DNA of 34,392 nucleotides from Bacteroidales bacterium UBA1797. Its GTDB lineage: Bacteria > Bacteroidota > Bacteroidia > Bacteroidales > VadinHA17. The DNA lies in assembly GCA_002319885.1 (NCBI GenBank), contig DCFT01000055.1:1-34392 (forward strand). Direction: 5' to 3'. Below the pieces are notes generated by a model. The model saw nothing but the letters and a program-made list of their open reading frames with translations. It was not told the DNA's origin and did no database searches. Every line of letters starts with the position of its first letter. Positions within the stretch are counted from its first letter, which is position 1. Below, in pieces: positions 16,294 to 23,498 of the stretch. The position numbers and the translations under genes are program-made.

Positions 16294-17523
16294 ATGAAAA
16301 AAAGTATAAGGACCTTTAATTTTACAACCCTGCAAATCAGTATATTCCTGATAAGTCTGCAATTGCTAACAGGTTTGAAAACGTTTTCGCAGGAAATGCA
16401 TGGGCAAAGAGGGCCGGTAATTGTTTCTCCTGATATTTCTGCTGATAATAGTGTTGTTTTTCGATTGTTCTCAAAGAATGCGAATACAGTAGCCATAAAC
16501 GGAAGCTGGATGGGGATGGGAAAAACCAGGGAAATGACCAAAAACATTGAAGGTATCTGGTCAGTTAAAGTTGATTCGCTGGAGCCTTCAATGTATCAAT
16601 ATAATTTCATTCTCGATGGAGTAAGTATTATTGATCCGGCCAATCCCAAGGCAATGCGCGATGGAACAAGATATTCGAGCACACTGATCATCCCTGGTAA
16701 TGGATCAAAACTATTTGAGGTTAATGATGTACCCCATGGTACTATAACCAAAGTATGGTACAATTCTTCTGTACTGGGTCTTAATCGCAGGATGTATGTC
16801 TATACTCCTGCAGGTTATGAAGACAACAATGATAAATATCCGGTTTTATACCTACTTCACGGAGGTGGTGGTGATGAGGATGCCTGGACTTCTCTGGGAC
16901 GTGCCAATTATATTTTGGACAATTTAATTGCAGAGGGCAAGGCAAAACCTATGATTGTTATAATGACCAATGGCAACGCCAATCAAACCGCATCAATAAC
17001 CGACTGGTCAAAAGAACCAGATGCTTCATCTGGTGTTGGACCAGGTGCAAATGGCAGCGATCAGGAATTAATAGATGGTATGACAAAATTCCCCAACAGT
17101 TTGATTAAAGATGTAATTCCATATGTAGAAAAGCATTTCAGGGTAATAGCCAACAGTGAAAATCGTGCCATTGCCGGTTTATCAATGGGGTGTTTGCAAA
17201 CACAAATAACTGCCATGACAAATCCTGGATTTTTCCAGTACATTGGCTGTTTCAGTCTGGGAATCCATTTTAATAAGCCATTTGATCTTATTTCGAACAA
17301 TATTTTGATTCCTGCTTATGATAAAAACCTGAAAACTATGAAGAACCGATTGTTTTACATCGGTTGTGGATCAGAAGACTTTGTGTATGAGGGAGTTCAG
17401 ATTCTGCGTAAAAAATTGGATGATAATAATTTCAAGTATGTCTATAATGAAACCGGCGGAGGTCATACCTGGGCAAACTGGAGGGCTTACCTGTCGGATT
17501 TTGTCCCCAGACTGTTTAAGTAA
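16294..17523 (+). CDS. CE1-type esterase with N-terminal E-set domain (subfamily A, copy 1)
   Basis: Secreted serine esterase of the feruloyl/acetyl-xylan esterase and enterochelin-esterase-like group. A signal peptide ends at KTFSQ (about 33). An immunoglobulin-like E-set domain (CBM48-related esterase N domain) covers about 40-145 and ends in the linker motif RDGTRYSS. The alpha/beta-hydrolase domain starts at KVWYNSSVLGLNRRMYVYTP and has LLHGGGGDEDAW (oxyanion), GLSMG with Ser297, Asp362 in GCGSEDF and His391 in GGGHTWANWR. The residue after the nucleophile elbow is Cys (GLSMGC), where the other three copies have Gly. It starts 257 bases after the type-B carboxylesterase, with a hairpin between. 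Its nearest paralogue in the window is 20313-21536. The ester cleaved is not known. Confidence 0.92.
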   Translation: MKKSIRTFNFTTLQISIFLISLQLLTGLKTFSQEMHGQRGPVIVSPDISADNSVVFRLFSKNANTVAINGSWMGMGKTREMTKNIEGIWSVKVDSLEPSMYQYNFILDGVSIIDPANPKAMRDGTRYSSTLIIPGNGSKLFEVNDVPHGTITKVWYNSSVLGLNRRMYVYTPAGYEDNNDKYPVLYLLHGGGGDEDAWTSLGRANYILDNLIAEGKAKPMIVIMTNGNANQTASITDWSKEPDASSGVGPGANGSDQELIDGMTKFPNSLIKDVIPYVEKHFRVIANSENRAIAGLSMGCLQTQITAMTNPGFFQYIGCFSLGIHFNKPFDLISNNILIPAYDKNLKTMKNRLFYIGCGSEDFVYEGVQILRKKLDDNNFKYVYNETGGGHTWANWRAYLSDFVPRLFK

Positions 17524-17534
17524 TTATGAATTGA

Positions 17535-17560
17535 CTTTCCTTACACCTCGGTGAAGAAAG
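17535..17560 (+). terminator. Possible hairpin after subfamily A copy 1
   Basis: CTTTC, TT and CAC pair with GTG, AA and GAAAG around CTCG, with two one-base bulges. There is no T-run after it. This may be an mRNA-end structure. Confidence 0.25.
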
Positions 17561-17735
17561 GTACTATCGTGAAATAGGATTTACAAGGGATTTAATTGTA
17601 GTGATAAATAGGAAATGAGATGATTCTTAATAATGAATGTAAAGTTAAAAAGCCGTTACATGGAAGCCTGAAAATCATTACCTGTTGTTTAATATGCTTA
17701 TTTTTTACAAAAAATAATAATCTTAATTTATAGTT

Positions 17736-18869
17736 ATGAAACAGAAATATTTATTTACAATCATGTGCCTTTTCATCTTTACAGGTTCTTATTCCCAGGA
17801 ATTGGCAAACTTTAAAAGACCTGTCATTGTTTCTCCTGAGATTGGTGAGAAAACCGTTACATTCAGGATCTTGGAACCACAGGCAAAACTCGTAAGGCTT
17901 TATGGGTCATGGATGAAAAGTTATGATTCTTCTGTCAACATGTTAAAAGACTCTGCACATGTATGGACAGTAAGTATATCCAGGCCTGCCCCTGAATTGT
18001 ATACTTATAATTTTATCATTGATGGATTAACAGTTAACGATGCCAACAACATTTTCCTTCAGAGAGATGGTACCCGTTATCTCAGCGTGCTTCTTGTCCC
18101 AGGTGATTTGACGGCAAACTACTTTGAAGCAACCCAGCATGGAAATCTGATGAAGGTATGGTATGATTCACCAACAATAGGCAAAAACCGTCGTATGTAT
18201 GTTTATACTCCCTATGGGTATGAAAAGAACAGTGAAAACTATCCTGTTCTTTATCTGTTGCACGGCGGCGGCGGGGATGAAGATGCCTGGTGCACAATGG
18301 GCCGTGCCTGCCAGATACTGGATAACCTTATAGAGAAAAAGCTCGCCGTACCAATGATTTGCGTAATGCCAAATGGCAACGCCGGACAGGAAGCAGCAAA
18401 AACACTAATGATTGAAGAAACTAGTTATGATCGTAATGATCCAAAATCCGCTAATCTTTATACCAATAGTATAGTCAAGGATATCATTCCTTACGTTGAA
18501 AAGAACTACAGGGTAATTGCAAAACCTGAAGCAAGGGCAATTTCAGGACTTTCAATGGGCGGTGGCCAGACAATCAGTGTTACAAATGACTACCCAGGAA
18601 CATTCAGCTACATCTGCCCTTTAAGCTCAGGGATCAGGGCTAATCAGACTGATGTCGATACAAAACTTCAGGGTATTAAAAATGCAGGGTTTAAACTATA
18701 TTGGATTGGTTGCGGAAGTGATGACTTCACTTTTGAAAGTAATAAAAATCTCGATGCAGCCCTTACAAAGAATGGTATGGAGCATACATTTTTTATCACC
18801 GGAGGAGGACATACCTGGGCTAACTGGAGGGTCTACCTGAATACCTTTGGACAACTGCTCTTTAAGTAA
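17736..18869 (+). CDS. CE1-type esterase with N-terminal E-set domain (subfamily B, copy 1)
   Basis: Secreted serine esterase of the same two-domain build as its neighbours. The signal peptide ends at TGSYSQ (about 20). The E-set domain is at about 28-125, with LYTYNFIIDG and the linker RDGTRYLSVLLVPG. The hydrolase domain has LLHGGGGDEDAW, the nucleophile elbow GLSMGGG (Ser273), Asp330 in GCGSDDF and His359 in GGGHTWANWR. At 377 aa it is the shortest of the four. NDANNIF and GDLTANYFEA are shared almost word for word with the next gene (18922-20100), placing the two in one subfamily. The stop is 52 bases from the next start, so these two are probably on one transcript. Substrate unknown; ferulate, acetate or other sugar esters are the family's usual choices. 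Confidence 0.92.
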   Translation: MKQKYLFTIMCLFIFTGSYSQELANFKRPVIVSPEIGEKTVTFRILEPQAKLVRLYGSWMKSYDSSVNMLKDSAHVWTVSISRPAPELYTYNFIIDGLTVNDANNIFLQRDGTRYLSVLLVPGDLTANYFEATQHGNLMKVWYDSPTIGKNRRMYVYTPYGYEKNSENYPVLYLLHGGGGDEDAWCTMGRACQILDNLIEKKLAVPMICVMPNGNAGQEAAKTLMIEETSYDRNDPKSANLYTNSIVKDIIPYVEKNYRVIAKPEARAISGLSMGGGQTISVTNDYPGTFSYICPLSSGIRANQTDVDTKLQGIKNAGFKLYWIGCGSDDFTFESNKNLDAALTKNGMEHTFFITGGGHTWANWRVYLNTFGQLLFK

Positions 18870-18921
18870 TAGAAACTAACCTTTGAATGATAACTTTCAA
18901 CCTGACTTAAAAGATATTTTT

Positions 18922-20100
18922 ATGAAAAAGAAACTCATATTTTCAACTTTGTGCCTCTTCATTTTCATGGGCTCTTTCGCCCAGGAATTGTCAAACATGC
19001 GCCCCAAGCCTGTAATTTCTCCCGAGATTAAGGCCACCGAAATATTTTTCAGGATTTCTGCTCCATATGCGGATACTGTAAAGTTATATGGTTCCTGGAT
19101 GACAAATTACAAGTCATCGGTTTTAATGGAAAAAGACAAAACAGGTCTTTGGTCCGTTGCAATCCCTGCTCCAACACCGGAATTGTACACTTACAATTTC
19201 ATAGTTGACGGATATTCCGTAAATGATGCAAATAATATTTTTATGCAGAGAGATGGGACCAGGTACCTAAGTGTATTGCTGGTCCCTGGGGAATTGACCG
19301 CTAATTATTTTGAAGCAAAACAACGAGGTAACCTGTCTAAAGTCTGGTACGAATCTCCTGCTCTCGGGATGACCCGTCGTATGTTTGTTTATACTCCATA
19401 CGGTTATAAAAACAGTTCGGCAAAGTATCCTGTTCTGTATCTGCTCCATGGTTATGGAGGTGATGAAGATGCCTGGAGCACAATGGGCCGGGCATGTCAG
19501 ATAATGGATAACCTCATTGAGAAAAAACTTGCAAAACCAATGGTCGTGGTAATGACTAATGGAAACGGTAATGAATGTGCATCACGTAATGATGTATCTG
19601 TTGACCCGAGTCATGGCACAACTCTTTCAACTATGGAGAAGTTTGAAGAAAGTGTTTTGAAAGATGTGATTCCGTATATTGAAAAAAACTATATGGTTTA
19701 TACTGACAGAAAAAACCGTGCTATTGCAGGTCTGTCAATGGGGGGTGCTCAAGCGACACATATCGGGTTGAACAATTTGGATAAATTTGCATGGGTCGGG
19801 TCATTCAGCGGAGCCTTTGTGTTATGGCCTAATGCCAGATCAGGAAACCAGGACATCGATTTGAAAGCTGTTGAGACTAAGGTTTTTCCATCGCTGAGCT
19901 CGTCTTCAAATTCTAAACTAAACCTTCTCTACATATCAACGGGTGCTGATGATTTTCTCATTCAGGCCACTCATCAGTTCACGGGTTGGCTAAAAGATAA
20001 AGGGATTAAATTTGTTGATGTAGAAAAACCCGGATATGCTCACGAATGGCGAATCTGGAGAATAAATCTTGGCGATTTTGCAAGCCGGCTTTTTAAGTAA
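18922..20100 (+). CDS. CE1-type esterase with N-terminal E-set domain (subfamily B, copy 2, divergent C-terminus)
   Basis: Secreted serine esterase. The frame extends upstream to a TTG at 18883, but the ATG at 18922 begins a good signal peptide (MKKKLIFSTLCLFIFMGSFA) and matches the neighbouring copy. The E-set domain and linker RDGTRYLSVLLVPGEL are like copy 1. The hydrolase domain has LLHGYGGDEDAW, GLSMGGAQ (Ser272), Asp344 in STGADDF and His374 in GYAHEWRIWR. The last two blocks differ from the other three copies, which carry GCG[SA]xDF and GGHTWANWR. The triad is intact, so the enzyme is probably active but with an altered acyl pocket. The 44-codon GH3-like relic begins 34 bases after its stop. 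Confidence 0.91.
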   Translation: MKKKLIFSTLCLFIFMGSFAQELSNMRPKPVISPEIKATEIFFRISAPYADTVKLYGSWMTNYKSSVLMEKDKTGLWSVAIPAPTPELYTYNFIVDGYSVNDANNIFMQRDGTRYLSVLLVPGELTANYFEAKQRGNLSKVWYESPALGMTRRMFVYTPYGYKNSSAKYPVLYLLHGYGGDEDAWSTMGRACQIMDNLIEKKLAKPMVVVMTNGNGNECASRNDVSVDPSHGTTLSTMEKFEESVLKDVIPYIEKNYMVYTDRKNRAIAGLSMGGAQATHIGLNNLDKFAWVGSFSGAFVLWPNARSGNQDIDLKAVETKVFPSLSSSSNSKLNLLYISTGADDFLIQATHQFTGWLKDKGIKFVDVEKPGYAHEWRIWRINLGDFASRLFK

Positions 20101-20134
20101 AAGAGAAGAGAGAACCTCAACACAATTGGAAAAA

Positions 20135-20269
20135 ATGAAATCCAACAGACGTAAATTTATTCAGAATGACAATATTCCTGGTTGGGAAGTGGAAAGCGGA
20201 CCGGTAAATATTATGGTAGGTAGTTCTTCTCAGGACATTAAGCTTCAAAATAGTATAATAGTCAATTAA
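20135..20269 (+). pseudogene. Relic: Tat-like start fused to C-terminal end of a GH3 beta-glucosidase
   Basis: A 44-codon frame (ATG 20135) between the third and fourth CE1 genes. Its first residues, MKSNRRKFIQN, look like the start of a Tat-exported protein. From about residue 16 it matches the last strands of the GH3 fibronectin-III-like domain: SGPVNIMVGSSSQDIKLQNS lines up with PGEFDLMIGASSKDIRLKDS at the end of the GH3 at 1135-3363, including M-x-G-x-S-S-x-D-I-x-L. No GH3 catalytic part is present. I read it as the scar of a deletion that removed a GH3 gene, and perhaps the body of a Tat protein. It may still be translated, but no function is implied. Confidence 0.6.
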
Positions 20270-20312
20270 ATGGTTTACATAAACATAACTAACACTCTAA
20301 TAATCTGAAATC

Positions 20313-21536
20313 ATGAAAAAAATGTTTCTTTTCAGTGTAACATTTGTTACAATTTTACTGGCCTCAGTTTACGCTGCAGGTCAGCAACCAGCAGCTCCTG
20401 CAGCAGCTCCTGCCCCAAGGCCCCAGTTCAGAATGCCTCCAAAAATTGTATCACCTGAAATCCTTCCGGATAACAAGGTCACTTTCAGAGTCTACACAAA
20501 AGATGCAACAAAGATCACAGTGTCGGGTGAATGGCAACCTGGTTTTAATTCATCAGAAACACTTGTAAGAAATGACACAGGATTATTTGTGCTTACAGTA
20601 GGTCCTTTAAAACCAGAACTTTATGGATATACTTTCACAGTAGATGGGGTAACAACGATTGATCCGAATAATGTTCAGGTTCGTCGTGACGGAACCCGTT
20701 ATCAGAGTTTTTTCATTATCCCTGGTACTGAATCTGATCTCTATGTCCAGAAGAGCGGTGTCCCACATGGTACTGTGGCAAAAGTATGGTACAATTCTCC
20801 TGTTCTTGGAATGGATCGCCGGGTATATATATATACACCTGCAGTGTATGAAAAGAGTACTCAGAAATACCCCGTCTTTTACCTTCTCCATGGAGCCGGT
20901 GGCGATGAGGATGCCTGGACTAACATGGGCCGCGCTGCGCAGATAATGGACAACCTGATTGCCCAGGGTAAGGCAAAACCGATGATTGTGGTAATGACAA
21001 ACGGAAATGCCAACCAGTCAGGTGCCCAAAATGATGTATCTGACCCTCCGTTACAGGGAGATATGATGGCAGCATACCAGAAACTTGCCGGGAAGTTCGA
21101 GACACACATGGTAAAGGATCTTATTCCTTTTATTGAGAAGAATTATAATGTACTTAAAGATAAGGACAACAGGGCTATTGCCGGATTATCAATGGGCGGT
21201 ATGCAAACCCAGACAATCACTAACGACAATCCCGGTATGTTCAGTTATATTGGTGTGTTCAGTATGGGGATAATGAATTTTGGTTCCCAAACGCAGGATA
21301 CAGCTAAAATTGCTCGGGAAAGAGATGTTAAGATTGAAGCTTTGAAGAATAGTGGCTACAAACTTTACTGGATCGGTTGTGGTGCTTCTGATTTCGTATA
21401 TAAAAGCGTTGTTGACTTGCGAAGTACATTAGACAAACACGGTTTCAAATATACATATCGTGAAAGTACCGGCGGACATACCTGGGCCAATTGGAGAATT
21501 TATCTTTCAGAATTTGCCCCTTTACTATTCAAATAA
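20313..21536 (+). CDS. CE1-type esterase with N-terminal E-set domain (subfamily A, copy 2)
   Basis: Secreted serine esterase. The signal peptide ends at VYAAGQ (about 23), followed by an Ala/Pro-rich spacer (residues 25-38) not found in the other copies, which may act as a flexible tether. The E-set domain is at about 42-145, with LYGYTFTVDG and the linker RRDGTRYQSF. The hydrolase domain starts at HGTVAKVWYNSPVLGMDRR and has LLHGAGGDEDAW, GLSMGGMQ (Ser293), Asp360 in GCGASDF and His389 in GGHTWANWR. The interdomain and early hydrolase sequences are closest to the copy at 16294-17523. The next gene, a type-B carboxylesterase, starts 26 bases after its stop, so they are almost certainly co-transcribed. 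Confidence 0.92.
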   Translation: MKKMFLFSVTFVTILLASVYAAGQQPAAPAAAPAPRPQFRMPPKIVSPEILPDNKVTFRVYTKDATKITVSGEWQPGFNSSETLVRNDTGLFVLTVGPLKPELYGYTFTVDGVTTIDPNNVQVRRDGTRYQSFFIIPGTESDLYVQKSGVPHGTVAKVWYNSPVLGMDRRVYIYTPAVYEKSTQKYPVFYLLHGAGGDEDAWTNMGRAAQIMDNLIAQGKAKPMIVVMTNGNANQSGAQNDVSDPPLQGDMMAAYQKLAGKFETHMVKDLIPFIEKNYNVLKDKDNRAIAGLSMGGMQTQTITNDNPGMFSYIGVFSMGIMNFGSQTQDTAKIARERDVKIEALKNSGYKLYWIGCGASDFVYKSVVDLRSTLDKHGFKYTYRESTGGHTWANWRIYLSEFAPLLFK

Positions 21537-21562
21537 TTAACCTCATACCTAATATTTAATTA

Positions 21563-23194
21563 ATGAAAAACTCAATTCAAATAATTTCCGGAACTGCTTT
21601 AATAATAATAATTGTTACGTCATGCCAGACAAAGAACATTATTGTAACAGATACTATTAAAGCAGACAGTGTTACAGCCATTGTACAAACCGAAAGCGGA
21701 AAGGTGGCAGGTTACATTGATAACAGCATTTACAATTTTAAAGGGATCCCTTATGCACAGGCTGAACGTTTTATGCCTCCAGAAAAAATTACACCATGGA
21801 AAGGCGTCAGAAGTACCAGATCATATGGCCCGGTTTGTCCTATTGACATAGCGTCAACAGTTCTTAACGATGAAATGGAATTTGTACAGCAGCACAACTT
21901 TGGGTATATGAACGAAAAATGCCTTAACCTGAATGTATGGACACAGGGAATCAATGATGGTAAGAAAAGGCCGGTAATGGTTTGGCTTCATGGTGGTGGC
22001 TATACTGCCGGTTCTTCGCGTGAGCTGCCTACCTACGATGGTCTGAACCTAAGCAAAACAAGAGATGTGGTAGTGGTTTCAGTCAACCATCGTCTGAACG
22101 TACTTGGTTTTCTTGATTTGTCAGGAGTTAGCGATAAATATAAATATTCTGCAAATATTGGCATGCTCGATCTGGTTGCAGCCCTTGAATGGGTGAAAAC
22201 CAATATTGCAAATTTCGGCGGTGATCCAGGCAATGTTACAATTTTTGGCCAGTCAGGTGGAGGCGGAAAAGTAACCACTCTTATGCAAATGCCAATGGCA
22301 AAGGGATTATTCCAAAAAGCAATCAGTCAAAGTGGTGCTGCCGGTTCATTAAAAGACAAAAGCACAACAAGTCTTATAGGTTTTGCTATTCTCGAAGAAC
22401 TGAGCTTAAAACCCAACCAGGTTGATTCTCTTAAGAACATTCCGTATACAAAATTACTTGCAGCCGGCAATATGGCAGTAAAGAAAGTAGCTGCAAAATT
22501 AGGTCCTCAAGGGGGTCTTATGGGAATGCTCGGATGGGCTCCAAGCATAGATGGCGAAGTGATCCCTTTCCAGGTTGGTACTCCTGAAGCAGAGGCGATT
22601 TCAAAAGATATTCCATTAATGATCGGTACGAACAAAAATGAATTCGCACCATTTATGGGCAACACTCTCAAACCCAATGCATCAGAAGCAGAAGTAAAAG
22701 ATGCTCTGCAAAAAAGATATGGCGATAAAACTGAAGCTTATATAGCTGCCTTCAAAAAAGCTTTCCCAAATGATACCAAACCATCCGATATGATGGATGT
22801 CGATCTCATGTTCCGACCAATGTCGGTTCAGTTTGCAAATCAGAAATCAGCTTTCAATGGAGCTGCACCAGTATACATGTATTTGTTTACCTGGCAGTCA
22901 CCCATACTGGATGGAAAACTTAAGGCGGTTCATTGCATGGAAATAGCTTTTGTTTTTAACAACATTGCCCGCAACAGGGAACAGTCGGGTGACAGCAAAG
23001 AAGCATATGCTCTGGCTGATTTAATGAGCAAAACATGGGCACGATTTGCTGCAACCGGAAATCCAAATGGTAATGGTTTACCAGATTGGCCGGCTTACAC
23101 TGAAGATAATGGACAGACGATGTTCTTCGACAATATCTGTGCAGTAAGAGCGCACCACGATAAGGAATTACTGGAAATTGTAAATAAGAAATAA
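21563..23194 (+). CDS. Type-B carboxylesterase, Sec-exported lipoprotein
   Basis: Second type-B carboxylesterase in the cluster. The N-terminus is a short lipoprotein signal ending in VTSC (Cys21), with no twin arginine. Catalytic residues are in place: oxyanion LHGGGYTAGS, nucleophile GQSGGGG (Ser231), Glu360 in GTNKNEF and His457 in AVHCMEIAF. The 543-aa length is usual. It resembles the copy at 14321-16036 throughout (for example NVGMLDLVAALEWV versus NIGMLDLVAALEWV), so they are paralogues with different export routes. A strong intrinsic terminator (23222-23263) follows and closes this transcript. The substrate is unknown; aryl or acyl esters released by the CE1 enzymes are a reasonable guess. 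Confidence 0.93.
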   Translation: MKNSIQIISGTALIIIIVTSCQTKNIIVTDTIKADSVTAIVQTESGKVAGYIDNSIYNFKGIPYAQAERFMPPEKITPWKGVRSTRSYGPVCPIDIASTVLNDEMEFVQQHNFGYMNEKCLNLNVWTQGINDGKKRPVMVWLHGGGYTAGSSRELPTYDGLNLSKTRDVVVVSVNHRLNVLGFLDLSGVSDKYKYSANIGMLDLVAALEWVKTNIANFGGDPGNVTIFGQSGGGGKVTTLMQMPMAKGLFQKAISQSGAAGSLKDKSTTSLIGFAILEELSLKPNQVDSLKNIPYTKLLAAGNMAVKKVAAKLGPQGGLMGMLGWAPSIDGEVIPFQVGTPEAEAISKDIPLMIGTNKNEFAPFMGNTLKPNASEAEVKDALQKRYGDKTEAYIAAFKKAFPNDTKPSDMMDVDLMFRPMSVQFANQKSAFNGAAPVYMYLFTWQSPILDGKLKAVHCMEIAFVFNNIARNREQSGDSKEAYALADLMSKTWARFAATGNPNGNGLPDWPAYTEDNGQTMFFDNICAVRAHHDKELLEIVNKK

Positions 23195-23498
23195 TACTTT
23201 ATCGTACTCTTTTTAATGAATGAGGCTGTCTGATATATTTTTCAGACGGCCTCATCCTTTTTAATAGAAACCATCTCATTCCAATACAATGAGATCAACT
23301 CTGATACTATTCTTCGCAAGTACTATCCTGATACCGGCTTAGTGCAACTCTTGAGTAACTACATTCCGGCGTCAGTTTGTCTGATTGCATAAAACGTGAG
23401 CTGACAATTGGTCGCAGTTACATGATGAAAGCAGAGTTGAATTTTATCAGGATTAATAGTAATTATATATCTTTACTCCCTGTATAAATAATTACCTT
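23195..23498. other. Intergenic region with terminator, no gene seen
   Basis: The first 70 bases hold the terminator at 23222-23263. The remaining 235 bases contain no convincing frame. TATCTTTA at 23468-23475 is one base off the TAnnTTTG -7 box and lies 24 bases before the SGNH hydrolase start, with no clear -33 box, so it could be a weak promoter for that gene. Confidence 0.4.
23222..23263 (+). terminator. Strong intrinsic terminator at end of esterase run
   Basis: GAGGCTGTCTGA (23222-23233) pairs with TCAGACGGCCTC (23242-23253), a 12-bp stem with one G-U pair and an 8-base loop, followed by ATCCTTTTTAAT. It marks the end of the carboxylesterase transcript. Confidence 0.85.

Noticed and set aside
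17699..17716. Near-perfect AT palindrome TATTTTTT-AC-AAAAAATA before the subfamily B copy 1 gene
   Set aside because: Two-base centre cannot form a hairpin, and A/T runs like this are common in this AT-rich DNA. Could be an operator, but one copy is no evidence.
16294..21536. Possibility that the four E-set esterases are siderophore (enterochelin) esterases
   Set aside because: The fold is related to Fes/IroE, and an ECF/FecR/STN set could fit iron uptake, but SusC/SusD rather than a classic siderophore receptor, secretory signals, multiple copies and companion carboxylesterases fit extracellular ester breakdown better. Not fully excluded.
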